Part shown: positions 16,957 to 25,689 of the stretch, one piece after another | Position numbering within the stretch: position 1 is the first letter of the stretch | Layout of the letters: each line of letters begins with the position of its first letter | Assembly: GCA_963807235.1 (NCBI GenBank) | Contig: CAWEBF010000025.1 | Span: 62,001-126,000, forward strand | Direction: 5' to 3' | Source: CAWEBF01 sp963807235 | GTDB taxonomy: Bacteria; Acidobacteriota; Vicinamibacteria; Vicinamibacterales; UBA2999 | Length of the DNA stretch: 64,000 nucleotides | Translations under genes and position numbers: made by a program | The notes under the pieces: generated by a model | What the model was told of the DNA's origin: nothing | Database searches by the model: none | The model's input: the letters and a program-made list of their open reading frames with translations, nothing else

Positions 16957-17448
16957 CTACTGCAACCCTCCCCGCACGGACGTGATGATCCCGGTGTTGA
17001 GCCCGAACCAGTTCATGCGGCCCATGTAACGGGCGTGCTCGACCTTGAGGCACCGGTCCATCACCACCGAGAGACCGGCCGCCTCCGCGATGCGGCCGCC
17101 CTCCTCGTTGATCACCGAGAACTGGCACCACAGGGCCTTCGCGCCGATAGCGGCGGCCTCCGTGGCGATCTCAGGCAGGGCGTCTGGCGCGCGGAAGACA
17201 TTGACGATGTCCACGGGCATGGGCACGTCGGCCAGCGTCTTGAAGCTCTGCTCGCCAAGGACCTCGCTTTCGCGCGGGTTGACCGGGATCACGCGATAGC
17301 GGTAGCGCTTCAGGTAGTAGCCGACGAAGTAGCTGGCGCGCAGCGGGTTGCTTCGACAGCCCGACGATCGCGATGGTCTTCGCGCCACGGATACCCGCTG
17401 AATCGTCGCCGGATTCTGATAGCGCTTGAGGTCGAAGGGCGGCGTCAT
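16957..17448 (-). CDS. CoA-binding (YccU-like) protein with two compensating indels
   Basis: A 163-residue Rossmann-type CoA-binding protein; the family is often fused to or found near acyl-CoA enzymes. The C-terminal two thirds (YYLKRYRYRVIPVNPRE, DALPEIATEAAAIGAKALWCQFSVINEE) are normal. Near residues 17-32 the reading frame gives a meaningless basic string, while the neighbouring frame encodes the expected GAKTIAIVGLS nucleotide loop. A lost base near 17395 and a gained base near 17352 explain this, so the real protein should read through the loop normally. The start overlaps the MetY stop by four bases. Confidence 0.82.
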   Translation of the reverse strand: MTPPFDLKRYQNPATIQRVSVARRPSRSSGCRSNPLRASYFVGYYLKRYRYRVIPVNPRESEVLGEQSFKTLADVPMPVDIVNVFRAPDALPEIATEAAAIGAKALWCQFSVINEEGGRIAEAAGLSVVMDRCLKVEHARYMGRMNWFGLNTGIITSVRGGLQ

Positions 17449-18761
17449 CGCGACGCCACCTGATTCGCCGCCGACGCGGCCACGCGGGCGAAGCCCTGGT
17501 CGAGATCCCAGATCAGATCCTCCACGGCCTCGATCCCGACCGACAGCCTGATCGTGCCTGGCCCGACGCCGGAGGCCTTGAGCTCGTCGTCGCTCAGCTG
17601 GCGGTGCGTGGTGCTGGCGGGGTGGATGATCAGGCTCTTGGCGTCGCCCACATTCGCCAGATGCGACCACAGCGTCACGGCGCGGATGAACTCCTGCCCC
17701 GCGGCCCGGCCTCCCTGGCAGTCGAAGGAGAACACGGCGCCCGCGCCGCCCGGCAAGTACTTCTGCACCAGTGGCCGGTAACGGCTCGCGGGAAGGCCGG
17801 AGTAGGTCACGTTCGATGCGAGGCTGTGCGTCTCGAGGTAGGCCGCGACCGCCCGGGCGTTCTCGACGTGACGGGTCATCCGCAGCGACAGCGTCTCCAG
17901 ACCCTGCAGGAACAGGAAGGCATTGAAAGGGCTCATCGCGGCGCCGAGGTCGCGCAGCGTTTCGGCCCGCAGCTTCATCAGGTACCCGTAAGTGCCGAAG
18001 GTCTCGTGAAACTCGAGGCCGTGATAGCCCGGCGACGGCTCCGCCACCACCGGGAAGCGGCCGTTCGACCAGTTGAACTGCCCGGAGTCCACCACCACGC
18101 CGCCGATGCTCGTGCCGTGCCCGCCGATGAACTTGGTGGCCGAGTGCAGGACGATGTCGGCGCCCCACTCCATCGGACGGCACAGGAACGGCGTGGCGAA
18201 GGTGTTGTCCACGAGCAGCGGTATGCCGTGCTCGTGGGCGATCGCCGACACGGCCTCGATGTCGAGCACGTTGCCCGCCGGATTGCCGATCGTTTCGGCA
18301 AAGAACGCCTTGGTGTTGGGGCGCACCGCGGCCTTCCAGGCCGCCGCGTCGTCGGGATTGACCCACGTCAGCTCGACCGACAGCTTGCGGAACAGGTGCT
18401 TCAGCTGGTTCACCGTGCCGCCGTAGAGAGCCGACGAGGACACCACGTGGTCGCCCGGTGTCAGGAGCGTGAAGAGCGCGGCAGCCTGCGCGGCGATGCC
18501 GCTGGCGAACGCCACCGCGCCGCAGCCGCCCTCGAGGCTCGCGATGCGCTCCTCGAACGCGGCCACCGTCGGGTTCATGATGCGGGAGTAGGTGTTGCCG
18601 AACTCTTGCAGGTTGAAGTACGCCGCCGCCGACTCGGGGTCCTCGAAGACGTAGCTGGTCGTCTGATAGATCGGGATTGCCCGAGCGCCGGTGTTGGGGT
18701 CGGGTCGCTGCCCGGCGTGAACCTGACGTGTCTCGAACCCGAAGCGACGGGATTCTTCCAT
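17445..18761 (-). CDS. metY: O-acetylhomoserine sulfhydrylase
   Basis: A 438-residue PLP enzyme that makes homocysteine from O-acetylhomoserine and sulfide in direct-sulfhydrylation methionine synthesis. It has the N-terminal TRQVHAGQRPDPNTGARA, the PLP-ring-stacking YGGT, IPLLVDNTFATP with the pyridine aspartate, and the Schiff-base lysine in HSATKFIGGHG. The length is typical of MetY (about 430) rather than of MetB/MetC. It lies between metX, 13 bases upstream, and the CoA-binding gene in one operon. Confidence 0.94.
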   Translation of the reverse strand: MEESRRFGFETRQVHAGQRPDPNTGARAIPIYQTTSYVFEDPESAAAYFNLQEFGNTYSRIMNPTVAAFEERIASLEGGCGAVAFASGIAAQAAALFTLLTPGDHVVSSSALYGGTVNQLKHLFRKLSVELTWVNPDDAAAWKAAVRPNTKAFFAETIGNPAGNVLDIEAVSAIAHEHGIPLLVDNTFATPFLCRPMEWGADIVLHSATKFIGGHGTSIGGVVVDSGQFNWSNGRFPVVAEPSPGYHGLEFHETFGTYGYLMKLRAETLRDLGAAMSPFNAFLFLQGLETLSLRMTRHVENARAVAAYLETHSLASNVTYSGLPASRYRPLVQKYLPGGAGAVFSFDCQGGRAAGQEFIRAVTLWSHLANVGDAKSLIIHPASTTHRQLSDDELKASGVGPGTIRLSVGIEAVEDLIWDLDQGFARVAASAANQVASR

Positions 18762-18774
18762 GAGCGCTGATCTC

Positions 18775-19974
18775 CTAGCGCGCGAGGAAGTCTTGAATCA
18801 TCGGAGTCTGGCGCGCCTCCTCCAACAGGAAGCAGTCGTGTCCGTACGGCGCGTCGATGACGTGGAGCTCCACGCTTCTGCCGTGTGTCAGGAGCGCCTC
18901 GGCAAGCTCCTCGGATCCTGACGGGGGATACAGCCAGTCGGAGCTGAAGGCGATGAGCAGCGTGCGCGCCGACACCGTGCGAACCGCGTCTGCCAGACGT
19001 CCTCCGCCATATTGCCGTGCCAGGTCGAAGTACGAGAGCGCGCGAGAGGTATAGAGATAGGTGTTTGCGTCGAAGCGTTTCACGAACGACTCCGCCTGGT
19101 GCCGCAGGTAGTTCTCCACCTCGAACTCGGGCTCGGTGAGCACGTAGCGGATGTCGTCGGCGAACTGCAGGCGACGGCCGAATTTGGTGCCCACCGAAAC
19201 CGCCGAGAGGTACGTCATGTGCCCGAGCATCCGGGCCACGCCCATGCCCGCCGTCGGTGCCCGGCCTGTGCCGTAGTAGTGGCCCTTTTGCCAGTCTGGA
19301 TCGGCGGTGATCGCGTTGCGGGCGATCGCGTTCCACGCCACCCCTTGCGGCTGCAGCGCGTGCGTGCTCGCGATTGGGATGATGGCGTCCACGTCGCCGG
19401 GGTAGGTCACCGCCCACTCCAGCGCCTGCATGCCCCCCAGCGATCCGCCAGCGACGGCGGCCAGCCGCCTAATGCCGAGCTGGCTGAGCAGGGCCCGCTC
19501 CACCCTGACCATGTCGGCCACGGTGACGACGGGGAAGTCGGAGCCGTACGGCCGTCCGGTCGCGGGGTTCGCGGACGACGGGCCTGTGGTGCCACGGCAG
19601 CCCCCCAGCAGGTTCGAGCTGACGACGAAGAACCGATCGGTGTCGAACGCCTTGCCCGGGCCGATCATGCCGTCCCACCAACCCAGGCCGCGGGCGGCGC
19701 CGGCATCGCGTTCTTCGGCGCGGAATCCGTCCCGTGTGGCGCTTTCGGCGGGAGTCGGTGAAAAGCCCGCCGCGTGTGCGTCGCCGCTCAGCGCGTGGCA
19801 GACCAGGATGACGTTGTCGCGGGCGGGCGACAGCGTCCCGTACGTTTCGTAGGCGACCCGTACCTCGGGCAGCGTTCGGCCGCAGTCGAGCTGCACGGGT
19901 TCCGGGAGATCCAGGAACTGCGTCGCGACCGTGCCCACCGAGCCGGCGTCGGGCCTTACCCGAGCTGTGGACAT
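18775..19974 (-). CDS. metX: Homoserine O-acetyltransferase
   Basis: A 399-residue alpha/beta-hydrolase-fold acyltransferase that activates homoserine with acetyl-CoA. The nucleophile elbow AGGSLGGMQ, acid SSDWLYPP and histidine YGHDCFLLE make the MetX triad, and VCHALSGDAHAAG and NLLGGCRGTTGP are also conserved. The first gene of the metX-metY operon. Its upstream spacer holds repeat copy C; I saw no SAM riboswitch there. Confidence 0.94.
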   Translation of the reverse strand: MSTARVRPDAGSVGTVATQFLDLPEPVQLDCGRTLPEVRVAYETYGTLSPARDNVILVCHALSGDAHAAGFSPTPAESATRDGFRAEERDAGAARGLGWWDGMIGPGKAFDTDRFFVVSSNLLGGCRGTTGPSSANPATGRPYGSDFPVVTVADMVRVERALLSQLGIRRLAAVAGGSLGGMQALEWAVTYPGDVDAIIPIASTHALQPQGVAWNAIARNAITADPDWQKGHYYGTGRAPTAGMGVARMLGHMTYLSAVSVGTKFGRRLQFADDIRYVLTEPEFEVENYLRHQAESFVKRFDANTYLYTSRALSYFDLARQYGGGRLADAVRTVSARTLLIAFSSDWLYPPSGSEELAEALLTHGRSVELHVIDAPYGHDCFLLEEARQTPMIQDFLAR

Positions 19975-19994
19975 GCCGTGAATAGTAAGTCTGA

Positions 19995-20049
19995 CGGGGC
20001 TCTGCCCCGCCCAGATTCAGTGTCTGCCTGGCCGCCGCTGCGCGGCGGC
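19995..20049 (+). repeat. Double-hairpin repeat, copy C
   Basis: Hairpin 1 is CGGGGC-tct-GCCCCG (19995-20009), the core CAGTGTCT lies at 20018-20025, then gccTG, then hairpin 2 GCCGCCGC-tgc-GCGGCGGC (20031-20049). Both stems differ from those of copies A and B but keep full pairing, so structure rather than sequence is conserved outside the core. It sits between the divergent metX and osmC-like genes. Confidence 0.8.
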
Positions 20050-20112
20050 GTCGATGTATGATCCCGCCCTTACGCGAAGCCATCAGATAGATCGGTCTTC
20101 GGGAGATTCATC

Positions 20113-20667
20113 ATGGAAAATACGAAAGCGAACAACGGGGTCAACGTCGATGCGTTGCTTGCCGCCCGCGAAGTACTGAAGGGCGCACCGCAGGCAGCAA
20201 AGTTCACATGGCGTGCGTCCTGCAAATGGAAGAACGGCACGCACAGCGAAACCAGCATCCAGGGGTTTCACGGGCTCGGCGAGGAGCAGAAGCACAAGAC
20301 TGAAACCTCCTTCAGCGCCGATCACCCCGAGGTCTTCGCCTCCGAGGATCTGGGCATCACGCCGGTGGAGTACCTGCTTGTTGGTCTGGCCAGCTGTTTG
20401 ACCGCCGGGGTTGCCGCGGTCGCACAGAACCGTGGCATCCAGCTGCGCTCGGTCGAGTCGAGGGTCGAAGGCAAGATGGACATCCAGGGCATCCTGGGCA
20501 TCGACAGCGACGTGCGCAACGGCTACGACGACATCAAGATCACGTTCAAGATCGACGCGGACGCCTCGAAGAAGGACATCGAAGCCCTGGTCGCGCAATC
20601 GCAGAAGCGCTCGGCGGTGTACGACGCGATCACGAACCCGACGAACGTGACCGTGGAAGTGCTGTAA
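20113..20667 (+). CDS. OsmC-family protein
   Basis: A 184-residue OsmC/Ohr-like protein; relatives reduce organic peroxides with two cysteines. The central helix with TPVEYLLVGLASCLTAG carries one conserved cysteine, and a second possible partner is in RASCKWKNG near residue 38. The beta-rich C-terminus (VEGKMDIQGILGID, NPTNVTVEVL) fits the fold. The start ATG follows GGAGA nine bases upstream. Peroxidase function is inferred. It is followed 23 bases later by the flavoprotein gene. Confidence 0.85.
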   Translation: MENTKANNGVNVDALLAAREVLKGAPQAAKFTWRASCKWKNGTHSETSIQGFHGLGEEQKHKTETSFSADHPEVFASEDLGITPVEYLLVGLASCLTAGVAAVAQNRGIQLRSVESRVEGKMDIQGILGIDSDVRNGYDDIKITFKIDADASKKDIEALVAQSQKRSAVYDAITNPTNVTVEVL

Positions 20668-20690
20668 CGCGCCGCGCGCGGAGCTGAGCC

Positions 20691-21941
20691 ATCGAACGGA
20701 TCACAACGGTCGTCGTCGGCGCGGGACACGCCGGGCTGGCGGCGAGCCGCTGCCTGACCGAGCGCTCGATCGACCACGTGGTACTCGAGCGCGGGGAAGT
20801 CGCAGAGTCCTGGCGGCGTCAGCGGTGGGATTCCCTGCGGCTGCTGACGCCCAACTGGCAGAGCCGCCTGCCTGGCTTCTGCTACGAGGGCACCGATCCC
20901 GACGGCTTCATGACGATGCCCGAGGTGATCGCCTTCATCTCGCGGTTCGCGCAGGCTGCGGCCGCCCCGGTTCGTCCGCACACTGTCGTCACATCGCTCC
21001 GGCAAGCCGACGACGGGTACCACGTCGCCACGGACAACGGTGAGCTGCGGTGCCGCTGCGTGGTGCTCGCGAGCGGCGCCTGCAACATCGCCAACGTGCC
21101 GGCCGTGCGCCAGGCGATTCCTTCGTCGATCGAGTGTGTGTCGTCGCTCGACTACCGGAATCCCGGCCAGCTGCCGGAGGGTGGAGTGCTTGTCGTGGGC
21201 GCGTCCGCCAGCGGCGTGCAACTGGCCGACGAGATCAGCCGTTCGGGCCGGCCGGTCACGCTCTGCGTGGGCGAGCACGTGCGCATGCCGCGGACCTATC
21301 GCGGCCGCGACGTGCTGTGGTGGATGGAGGCGTCCGGCGTCTGGAACCAGCGCTACGACGAGATCGACGATTTGACCCGCGCGCGAGGCCTGCCGTCGCC
21401 CCAGCTGGTCGGGACGCCCGAGCGCAGCACGCTGGATCTCAACGCGCTGCGAGCGTCCGGGGTCACGCTCGTCGGCCGGCTGGCTGCCGTGCGCGACGGC
21501 AAGGCGCTCTTCTCCGGCGGCTTGCGGAATCAATTCGCGTTGGCGGACCTGAAGATGGAGCGGCTGCTCGACACGTTCGACGAGTGGGCCCGCGAGCACG
21601 CGCGCGACGCGGAGATCGGCCCGCCGGAACGGTTCGAACCCACGCAGCCCCCGGTGTCGTCGCCCCTTGGGCTCGACCTCACGAGCGGGCGGATCCGCAC
21701 GATCGTCTGGGCCACTGGATCGCATCCGGACTACAGCTGGCTGGACGTGCCGGTGCTCGATCGCAAGGGTTTTCTGCGGCACGAGGGCGGCGTGGTGGAT
21801 GCCCCCGGCCTGTATGCGCTCGGGCTCCCTGTGCTGCGCCGCCGCAAATCCACCTTCATTCACGGTGCCGAGGACGACGCGCGCGACCTGATGGAGCACC
21901 TGGCCGGTTACCTTGCCCACGCGGGTAGTAGCGCCGTCTAA
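20691..21941 (+). CDS. Flavin-containing monooxygenase-like oxidoreductase (non-standard start)
   Basis: A 416-residue FAD/NAD(P)H flavoprotein like the TrkA/CzcO-type monooxygenases. The FAD motif VVVGAGHAGLAASRCL lies right at the N-terminus, and the NADPH motif LVVGASASGVQLADEI near residue 170. The only in-frame ATG (20778) lies after the FAD loop, and a stop at 20685 closes the frame upstream, leaving ATC at 20691, with GGAG eight bases before it, as the apparent start. Either ATC is used or an ATG was miscalled. The end overlaps the RluB start by 29 bases. Substrate unknown. Confidence 0.82.
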   Translation: MERITTVVVGAGHAGLAASRCLTERSIDHVVLERGEVAESWRRQRWDSLRLLTPNWQSRLPGFCYEGTDPDGFMTMPEVIAFISRFAQAAAAPVRPHTVVTSLRQADDGYHVATDNGELRCRCVVLASGACNIANVPAVRQAIPSSIECVSSLDYRNPGQLPEGGVLVVGASASGVQLADEISRSGRPVTLCVGEHVRMPRTYRGRDVLWWMEASGVWNQRYDEIDDLTRARGLPSPQLVGTPERSTLDLNALRASGVTLVGRLAAVRDGKALFSGGLRNQFALADLKMERLLDTFDEWAREHARDAEIGPPERFEPTQPPVSSPLGLDLTSGRIRTIVWATGSHPDYSWLDVPVLDRKGFLRHEGGVVDAPGLYALGLPVLRRRKSTFIHGAEDDARDLMEHLAGYLAHAGSSAV

Positions 21942-22662
21942 GGAGCGCCCGCTCAAGACGCTGGAGCGCGTGCTCTCCAAGGCGGGGGTCGGCTCCCGCG
22001 TCGAGGCCCGCAGCTGGATTCACGCCGGCCGCGTCACGGTGAACGGCATCCTGACTCGTAACCCGGACCAGTGGATCGACCTGGAGCGCGACCGCGTGCG
22101 GCTGGACGACAAGCCGTTGGTCGCTCGTGAGCGCCTGTACGTGCTGCTCTACAAGCCTGCTGGCTACCTGACGACCCACAAGGATCCTCAGGGCCGGCCG
22201 ACTGTTTATGACCTTGTTGCCGACGTTGGCACGTTCCTGTCGCAGGTCGGGCGGCTGGACTTCGACACATCCGGCTTGCTGCTGATGACCAACGACACCC
22301 AGTTCGCCGAGCGCGTGACGAATCCGGAGTCGCACGTGACGAAGACCTATCTGGTGAAGGCCTCTGTGGTGCTGACCGACGCACAGCTTCAGCAGCTTCG
22401 CGACGGCATCGAGCTGGCCGACGGGCCCACCCGGCCTGCCACGGTCCGGCGCGTGCGCGACTCGGCGAAGTACACCCATTTCGAGATCGCCTTGACGGAA
22501 GGGCGGAACCGGCAAGTGCGACGGATGGTCGAGGCGCTGGATGCGCACGTGCTGAAGCTGGTGCGGGTGAAGATCGGGCCGCTGGCAATCGGGAAGCTGC
22601 CGATCGGCAAGTGGCGGCTGCTGACGCCTGCGGAAGTGCAGGCCGTCACGCGCAGGGCCTGA
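21913..22662 (+). CDS. rluB: 23S rRNA pseudouridine synthase, RluB/RsuA family
   Basis: A 249-residue RNA-modifying enzyme. An S4 RNA-binding domain (about 15-65: LERVLSKAGVGSRVEARSWI) is followed by the catalytic domain with the nucleophile aspartate in QVGRLDFDTSGLLLMTND and the family motifs YLLVK-like TYLVKA and GRNRQVRRM. The start is a TTG at 21913 within the upstream gene. RluB and RsuA/RluE types are close relatives, so the exact uridine is inferred. Confidence 0.88.
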   Translation: MPTRVVAPSKERPLKTLERVLSKAGVGSRVEARSWIHAGRVTVNGILTRNPDQWIDLERDRVRLDDKPLVARERLYVLLYKPAGYLTTHKDPQGRPTVYDLVADVGTFLSQVGRLDFDTSGLLLMTNDTQFAERVTNPESHVTKTYLVKASVVLTDAQLQQLRDGIELADGPTRPATVRRVRDSAKYTHFEIALTEGRNRQVRRMVEALDAHVLKLVRVKIGPLAIGKLPIGKWRLLTPAEVQAVTRRA

Positions 22663-22663
22663 C

Positions 22664-23131
22664 GTGCCGAAGGCGAAGACCAGCGCGGCGATTCTGCCGT
22701 ATCGACTCTCGGACGGACGGCTCGAGGTGTTCCTGGTGCACCCGGGCGGCCCGTTCTGGGCGAAGAAGGATCTCGGCGCCTGGTCGCTGGCGAAAGGCGA
22801 ATTCGAGCCGCCGGAGGATGCGCTCGAGGCCGCGAAGCGGGAGTTCACGGAGGAGACCGGGTTCGAGGTGACCGGGGCGGTGACACCGCTGACGCCGAGA
22901 AAGCAGCCGAGCGGCAAGACGGTCCACGCGTGGGCTGTCGAAGCGGCCTACGACCCGGAGCAGGTGCGCAGCAACACGTTTCAGATGGAATGGCCCAGAG
23001 GCTCAGGCAGTCTGAAAGAGTTTCCGGAGATCGATCGCGCCGCCTGGTTTGACATCGACGAGGCCCGCCGGCGTCTGCTGCCGGGTCACGTCCCGTTCCT
23101 GGACGAGTTGGTGGCGCGGACGGCCAGCTGA
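22664..23131 (+). CDS. NUDIX hydrolase
   Basis: A 155-residue pyrophosphohydrolase with a complete Nudix box from GEFEPPE through REFTEETGF (pattern GX5EX7REUXEEXGU), residues about 46-67, preceded by the strand AWSLAKG. The N-terminus SAAILPYRLSDGRLEVFLVHPGG is typical of the subgroup resembling diadenosine tetraphosphatases. The start is a GTG one base after the RluB stop, so the two are co-translated. Substrate unknown. Confidence 0.9.
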   Translation: MPKAKTSAAILPYRLSDGRLEVFLVHPGGPFWAKKDLGAWSLAKGEFEPPEDALEAAKREFTEETGFEVTGAVTPLTPRKQPSGKTVHAWAVEAAYDPEQVRSNTFQMEWPRGSGSLKEFPEIDRAAWFDIDEARRRLLPGHVPFLDELVARTAS

Positions 23132-23265
23132 ACGGCGTCCGCCGATGGGACGTCTTGTTCCCGCGACCGGCCCGCTTACACGTCAGCGTCGTTTCGAGAC
23201 AGCGCTTTCGCAGGCGCGAGCCCTTGGTATCACACTTGCTTCGTGCTTGTGCCCGGAAGGTCACG

Positions 23266-25686
23266 ATGCCTACGGTGAATTGGCTCGACGAGCTGCAGCG
23301 CGACGTCAAGTTCGGCATACGCCAGATGGTCGCGGCGCCGACTTTCACGATAGTGGCCGTGATGACGCTGGCCCTCGGCATCGGCGCGACCGCCGCGATG
23401 TTCAGCGTCGTGAACGCCGTGCTGCTGCGCCCGCTCCCGTTCGATGCGCCGGATCGGCTGGCGGTGATCTGGGTAGGCGCACCCGGGCAGGACGTGCGAG
23501 GACGCCCGTCGTATGCGATGGTCGAAGCCTGGCGTGCCGGGCGAAGCTTCGAGGACATCGCGGTCATGGATCCGGTGACCGTGACGTTGTCGGGCCCGGA
23601 GGGCGCCGAACGCATCCGCGTCGCGCGAGTGTCGCCGAACTTCTTCCCGCTCCTCGGCATCCGCGCCCTCGAGGGGCGACTCTTGACCGACGATGACGCT
23701 GCGCAGCGCCGCCGGCTGGCGCTCATCAGTCACGAATTCTGGCAGGAGCGGTTCGGTGGCTCGCGCGAGGCCATCGGCGCGAACCTGGTGCTCGACGGCG
23801 CCGCTTCACAGATCGTCGGCGTCCTGCCGCCCGGACTCCTTGGTGCCGACCGGGATGTCTGGGAACCGCACACCCTGTTTCCGGACTGGGAGGAGCGCCG
23901 GACAGCGCGCAACGCGGGTTCGTGGTTCGCCTGGGGCCGCTTGCGCCCGGGCGTGAACGCCGGACAGGCGGAAACAGAAGTCAGCGCGATTGCCCGGACG
24001 CTCGATCGGGATGTCCCGGCAGACAATCGCGTCCAAGGCGCCAGCGTCATGCCGCTGAGCCGCTTCATCGTTGGCGATACACCGCGGCTGGCCCTGTGGC
24101 TGCTGGCCGGCGCGGTGTTCTGCGTGCTGCTCGTCGCCGCGGCCAACGTGGCCGGACTGTCGCTGGCGCGGGCCATCAGCCGCACTCGCGAGATGGCGAT
24201 TCGGGCGACATTGGGTGCGAGCCCCGGCCGCATCGTCCGCCAGTTGCTCGCTGAAGGCATTGCTCTTGCGGCGATTGCGGGCGCCCTCGGCGTGTACATT
24301 GCCGCCGCAGCGGTGCGCGTCATCCAGGCGTATGGCCCGGAGGACCTGGCGAGGCTGGACGAGACTGCCATCGACGGACGCGTGCTCGCAGGCGTCGTGG
24401 CTGCCACCGCCCTGACGGGCATCCTGATCAGCCTGGCGCCGGCACTCATGCGGCGCTACTCGCGACTGCCGCGGGAGGAAGGCGCAAGAGGATCGTCGGC
24501 GGGGGCGGCTGCACGCAGTATCCGCCGCGCGCTCGTGATCGCGGAACTGGCGCTGGCCATTGTCCTTCTGACTGGCGCCGGACTGCTGATTCGCAGCTGG
24601 CAGCAGGTAGCGGGCGTCGATCCCGGCTTCAGGCCGCAGCGCATCCTGTCGCTGCAGCTCTCGACCACGGCATTCGCCGAGCCGAATCAACGCGCCGATT
24701 TCTACCTGGAGGTGCTTGACGAGTTGCGGTCGCTGCGCGGCGTGGAGAGCACGGGCATCGTCAGCGATCTGCTCGTGTCGAGCGACGCCGAGCGGTTGAT
24801 CACCATCGACGGCGGGTCCGGCGCGATCTCGCAGCGCGTGCGGCTGCGCGCCGACGAGGCCAGCGAGGGCGTCTTCAGCACGGTGGGGACCCGGCTCGTG
24901 CAGGGCCGCTTCTTCTCCAGCACCGATCGGCCTGGCACACCGGCTGTCGTCATCGTCAACGAGCTGATGGCACGACGGCTGTGGCCCGGCCAGGATCCGC
25001 TCGACCGGCGCTTCAAGTTCGGCCCGCCGAACGCCGATACGCCCTGGCTCACGGTGGTGGGCGTGGTCGCCGACATGCGCCGGCAGGGCCTGGAGATCGA
25101 GCCGATCCCGCAGCTGTTCGAGGCGCTGAGGCAGAATCCGCCGCGCCTGGCGACGCTGCTCGTTCGCACGGCCGCGGCCGATCCGCTGACGATCTTGCCG
25201 TCCATTCGGGCTGCCGTCCGCCGCGTTGACCCGGATGTGCCGCTCTACGCCGTGACGACACTGGACGCGAGGCTGGAACGATCGCTCGCGCAGCGCCGCT
25301 TTCAGACACTGCTGCTCGTGTCGTTTGCCGGCCTGACCCTGATTCTCGCCGGCATCGGCGTGTACGGCCTCGTGCACTACACGGTGACGACACGGACGCA
25401 GGAGATCGGCATCCGCGCGGCCGTCGGCGCACGGGCGGCGGATATTTTTGGCCTCATCGCGCGGGAGGGGATGCAGCTGACCGCGGCAGGCGCCGGTTTC
25501 GGCCTCGCCGGCGCGCTGCTCGTGGGGCGTGCCGGCTCGAGCCTGCTCTTCGGCGTCACCCCCGCCGATCCGCTGACGTTCGCCAGCGTGTCGCTGCTGT
25601 TGATCGCGGTCGCCGCCGCGGCCTGCTACTTCCCGGCGCGCCGAGCGATGAAGATCGAGCCGATCATCGCGCTCCAGCGCCAGTGA
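23266..25686 (+). CDS. MacB/ADOP-type ABC transporter permease, intact
   Basis: An 806-residue permease of the duplicated orphan type common in Acidobacteria. It has two MacB periplasmic core domains and two FtsX-like four-helix units. First TM helix about 30-52 (FTIVAVMTLALGIGATAAMF), FtsX helices near 275-440, second core 470-660 and the last FtsX unit ending YFPARRAMKIEPIIALQRQ. No ATPase gene is adjacent. Unlike the other three copies in this window, it has no frameshift, no permease prefix domain and no PadR neighbour. Substrate unknown. It ends three bases before the convergent MBL gene. Confidence 0.9.
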   Translation: MPTVNWLDELQRDVKFGIRQMVAAPTFTIVAVMTLALGIGATAAMFSVVNAVLLRPLPFDAPDRLAVIWVGAPGQDVRGRPSYAMVEAWRAGRSFEDIAVMDPVTVTLSGPEGAERIRVARVSPNFFPLLGIRALEGRLLTDDDAAQRRRLALISHEFWQERFGGSREAIGANLVLDGAASQIVGVLPPGLLGADRDVWEPHTLFPDWEERRTARNAGSWFAWGRLRPGVNAGQAETEVSAIARTLDRDVPADNRVQGASVMPLSRFIVGDTPRLALWLLAGAVFCVLLVAAANVAGLSLARAISRTREMAIRATLGASPGRIVRQLLAEGIALAAIAGALGVYIAAAAVRVIQAYGPEDLARLDETAIDGRVLAGVVAATALTGILISLAPALMRRYSRLPREEGARGSSAGAAARSIRRALVIAELALAIVLLTGAGLLIRSWQQVAGVDPGFRPQRILSLQLSTTAFAEPNQRADFYLEVLDELRSLRGVESTGIVSDLLVSSDAERLITIDGGSGAISQRVRLRADEASEGVFSTVGTRLVQGRFFSSTDRPGTPAVVIVNELMARRLWPGQDPLDRRFKFGPPNADTPWLTVVGVVADMRRQGLEIEPIPQLFEALRQNPPRLATLLVRTAAADPLTILPSIRAAVRRVDPDVPLYAVTTLDARLERSLAQRRFQTLLLVSFAGLTLILAGIGVYGLVHYTVTTRTQEIGIRAAVGARAADIFGLIAREGMQLTAAGAGFGLAGALLVGRAGSSLLFGVTPADPLTFASVSLLLIAVAAAACYFPARRAMKIEPIIALQRQ

Positions 25687-25689
25687 CCG

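Noticed and set aside
19975..20112. SAM or other methionine-pathway riboswitch before metX
   Set aside because: The spacer is taken up by repeat copy C and a short leader; none of the conserved SAM-I/II core sequences is seen.
25290..25310. Reverse-orientation AGACACTG as another copy of the repeat core
   Set aside because: Inside an intact permease gene with no flanking hairpins; chance match.
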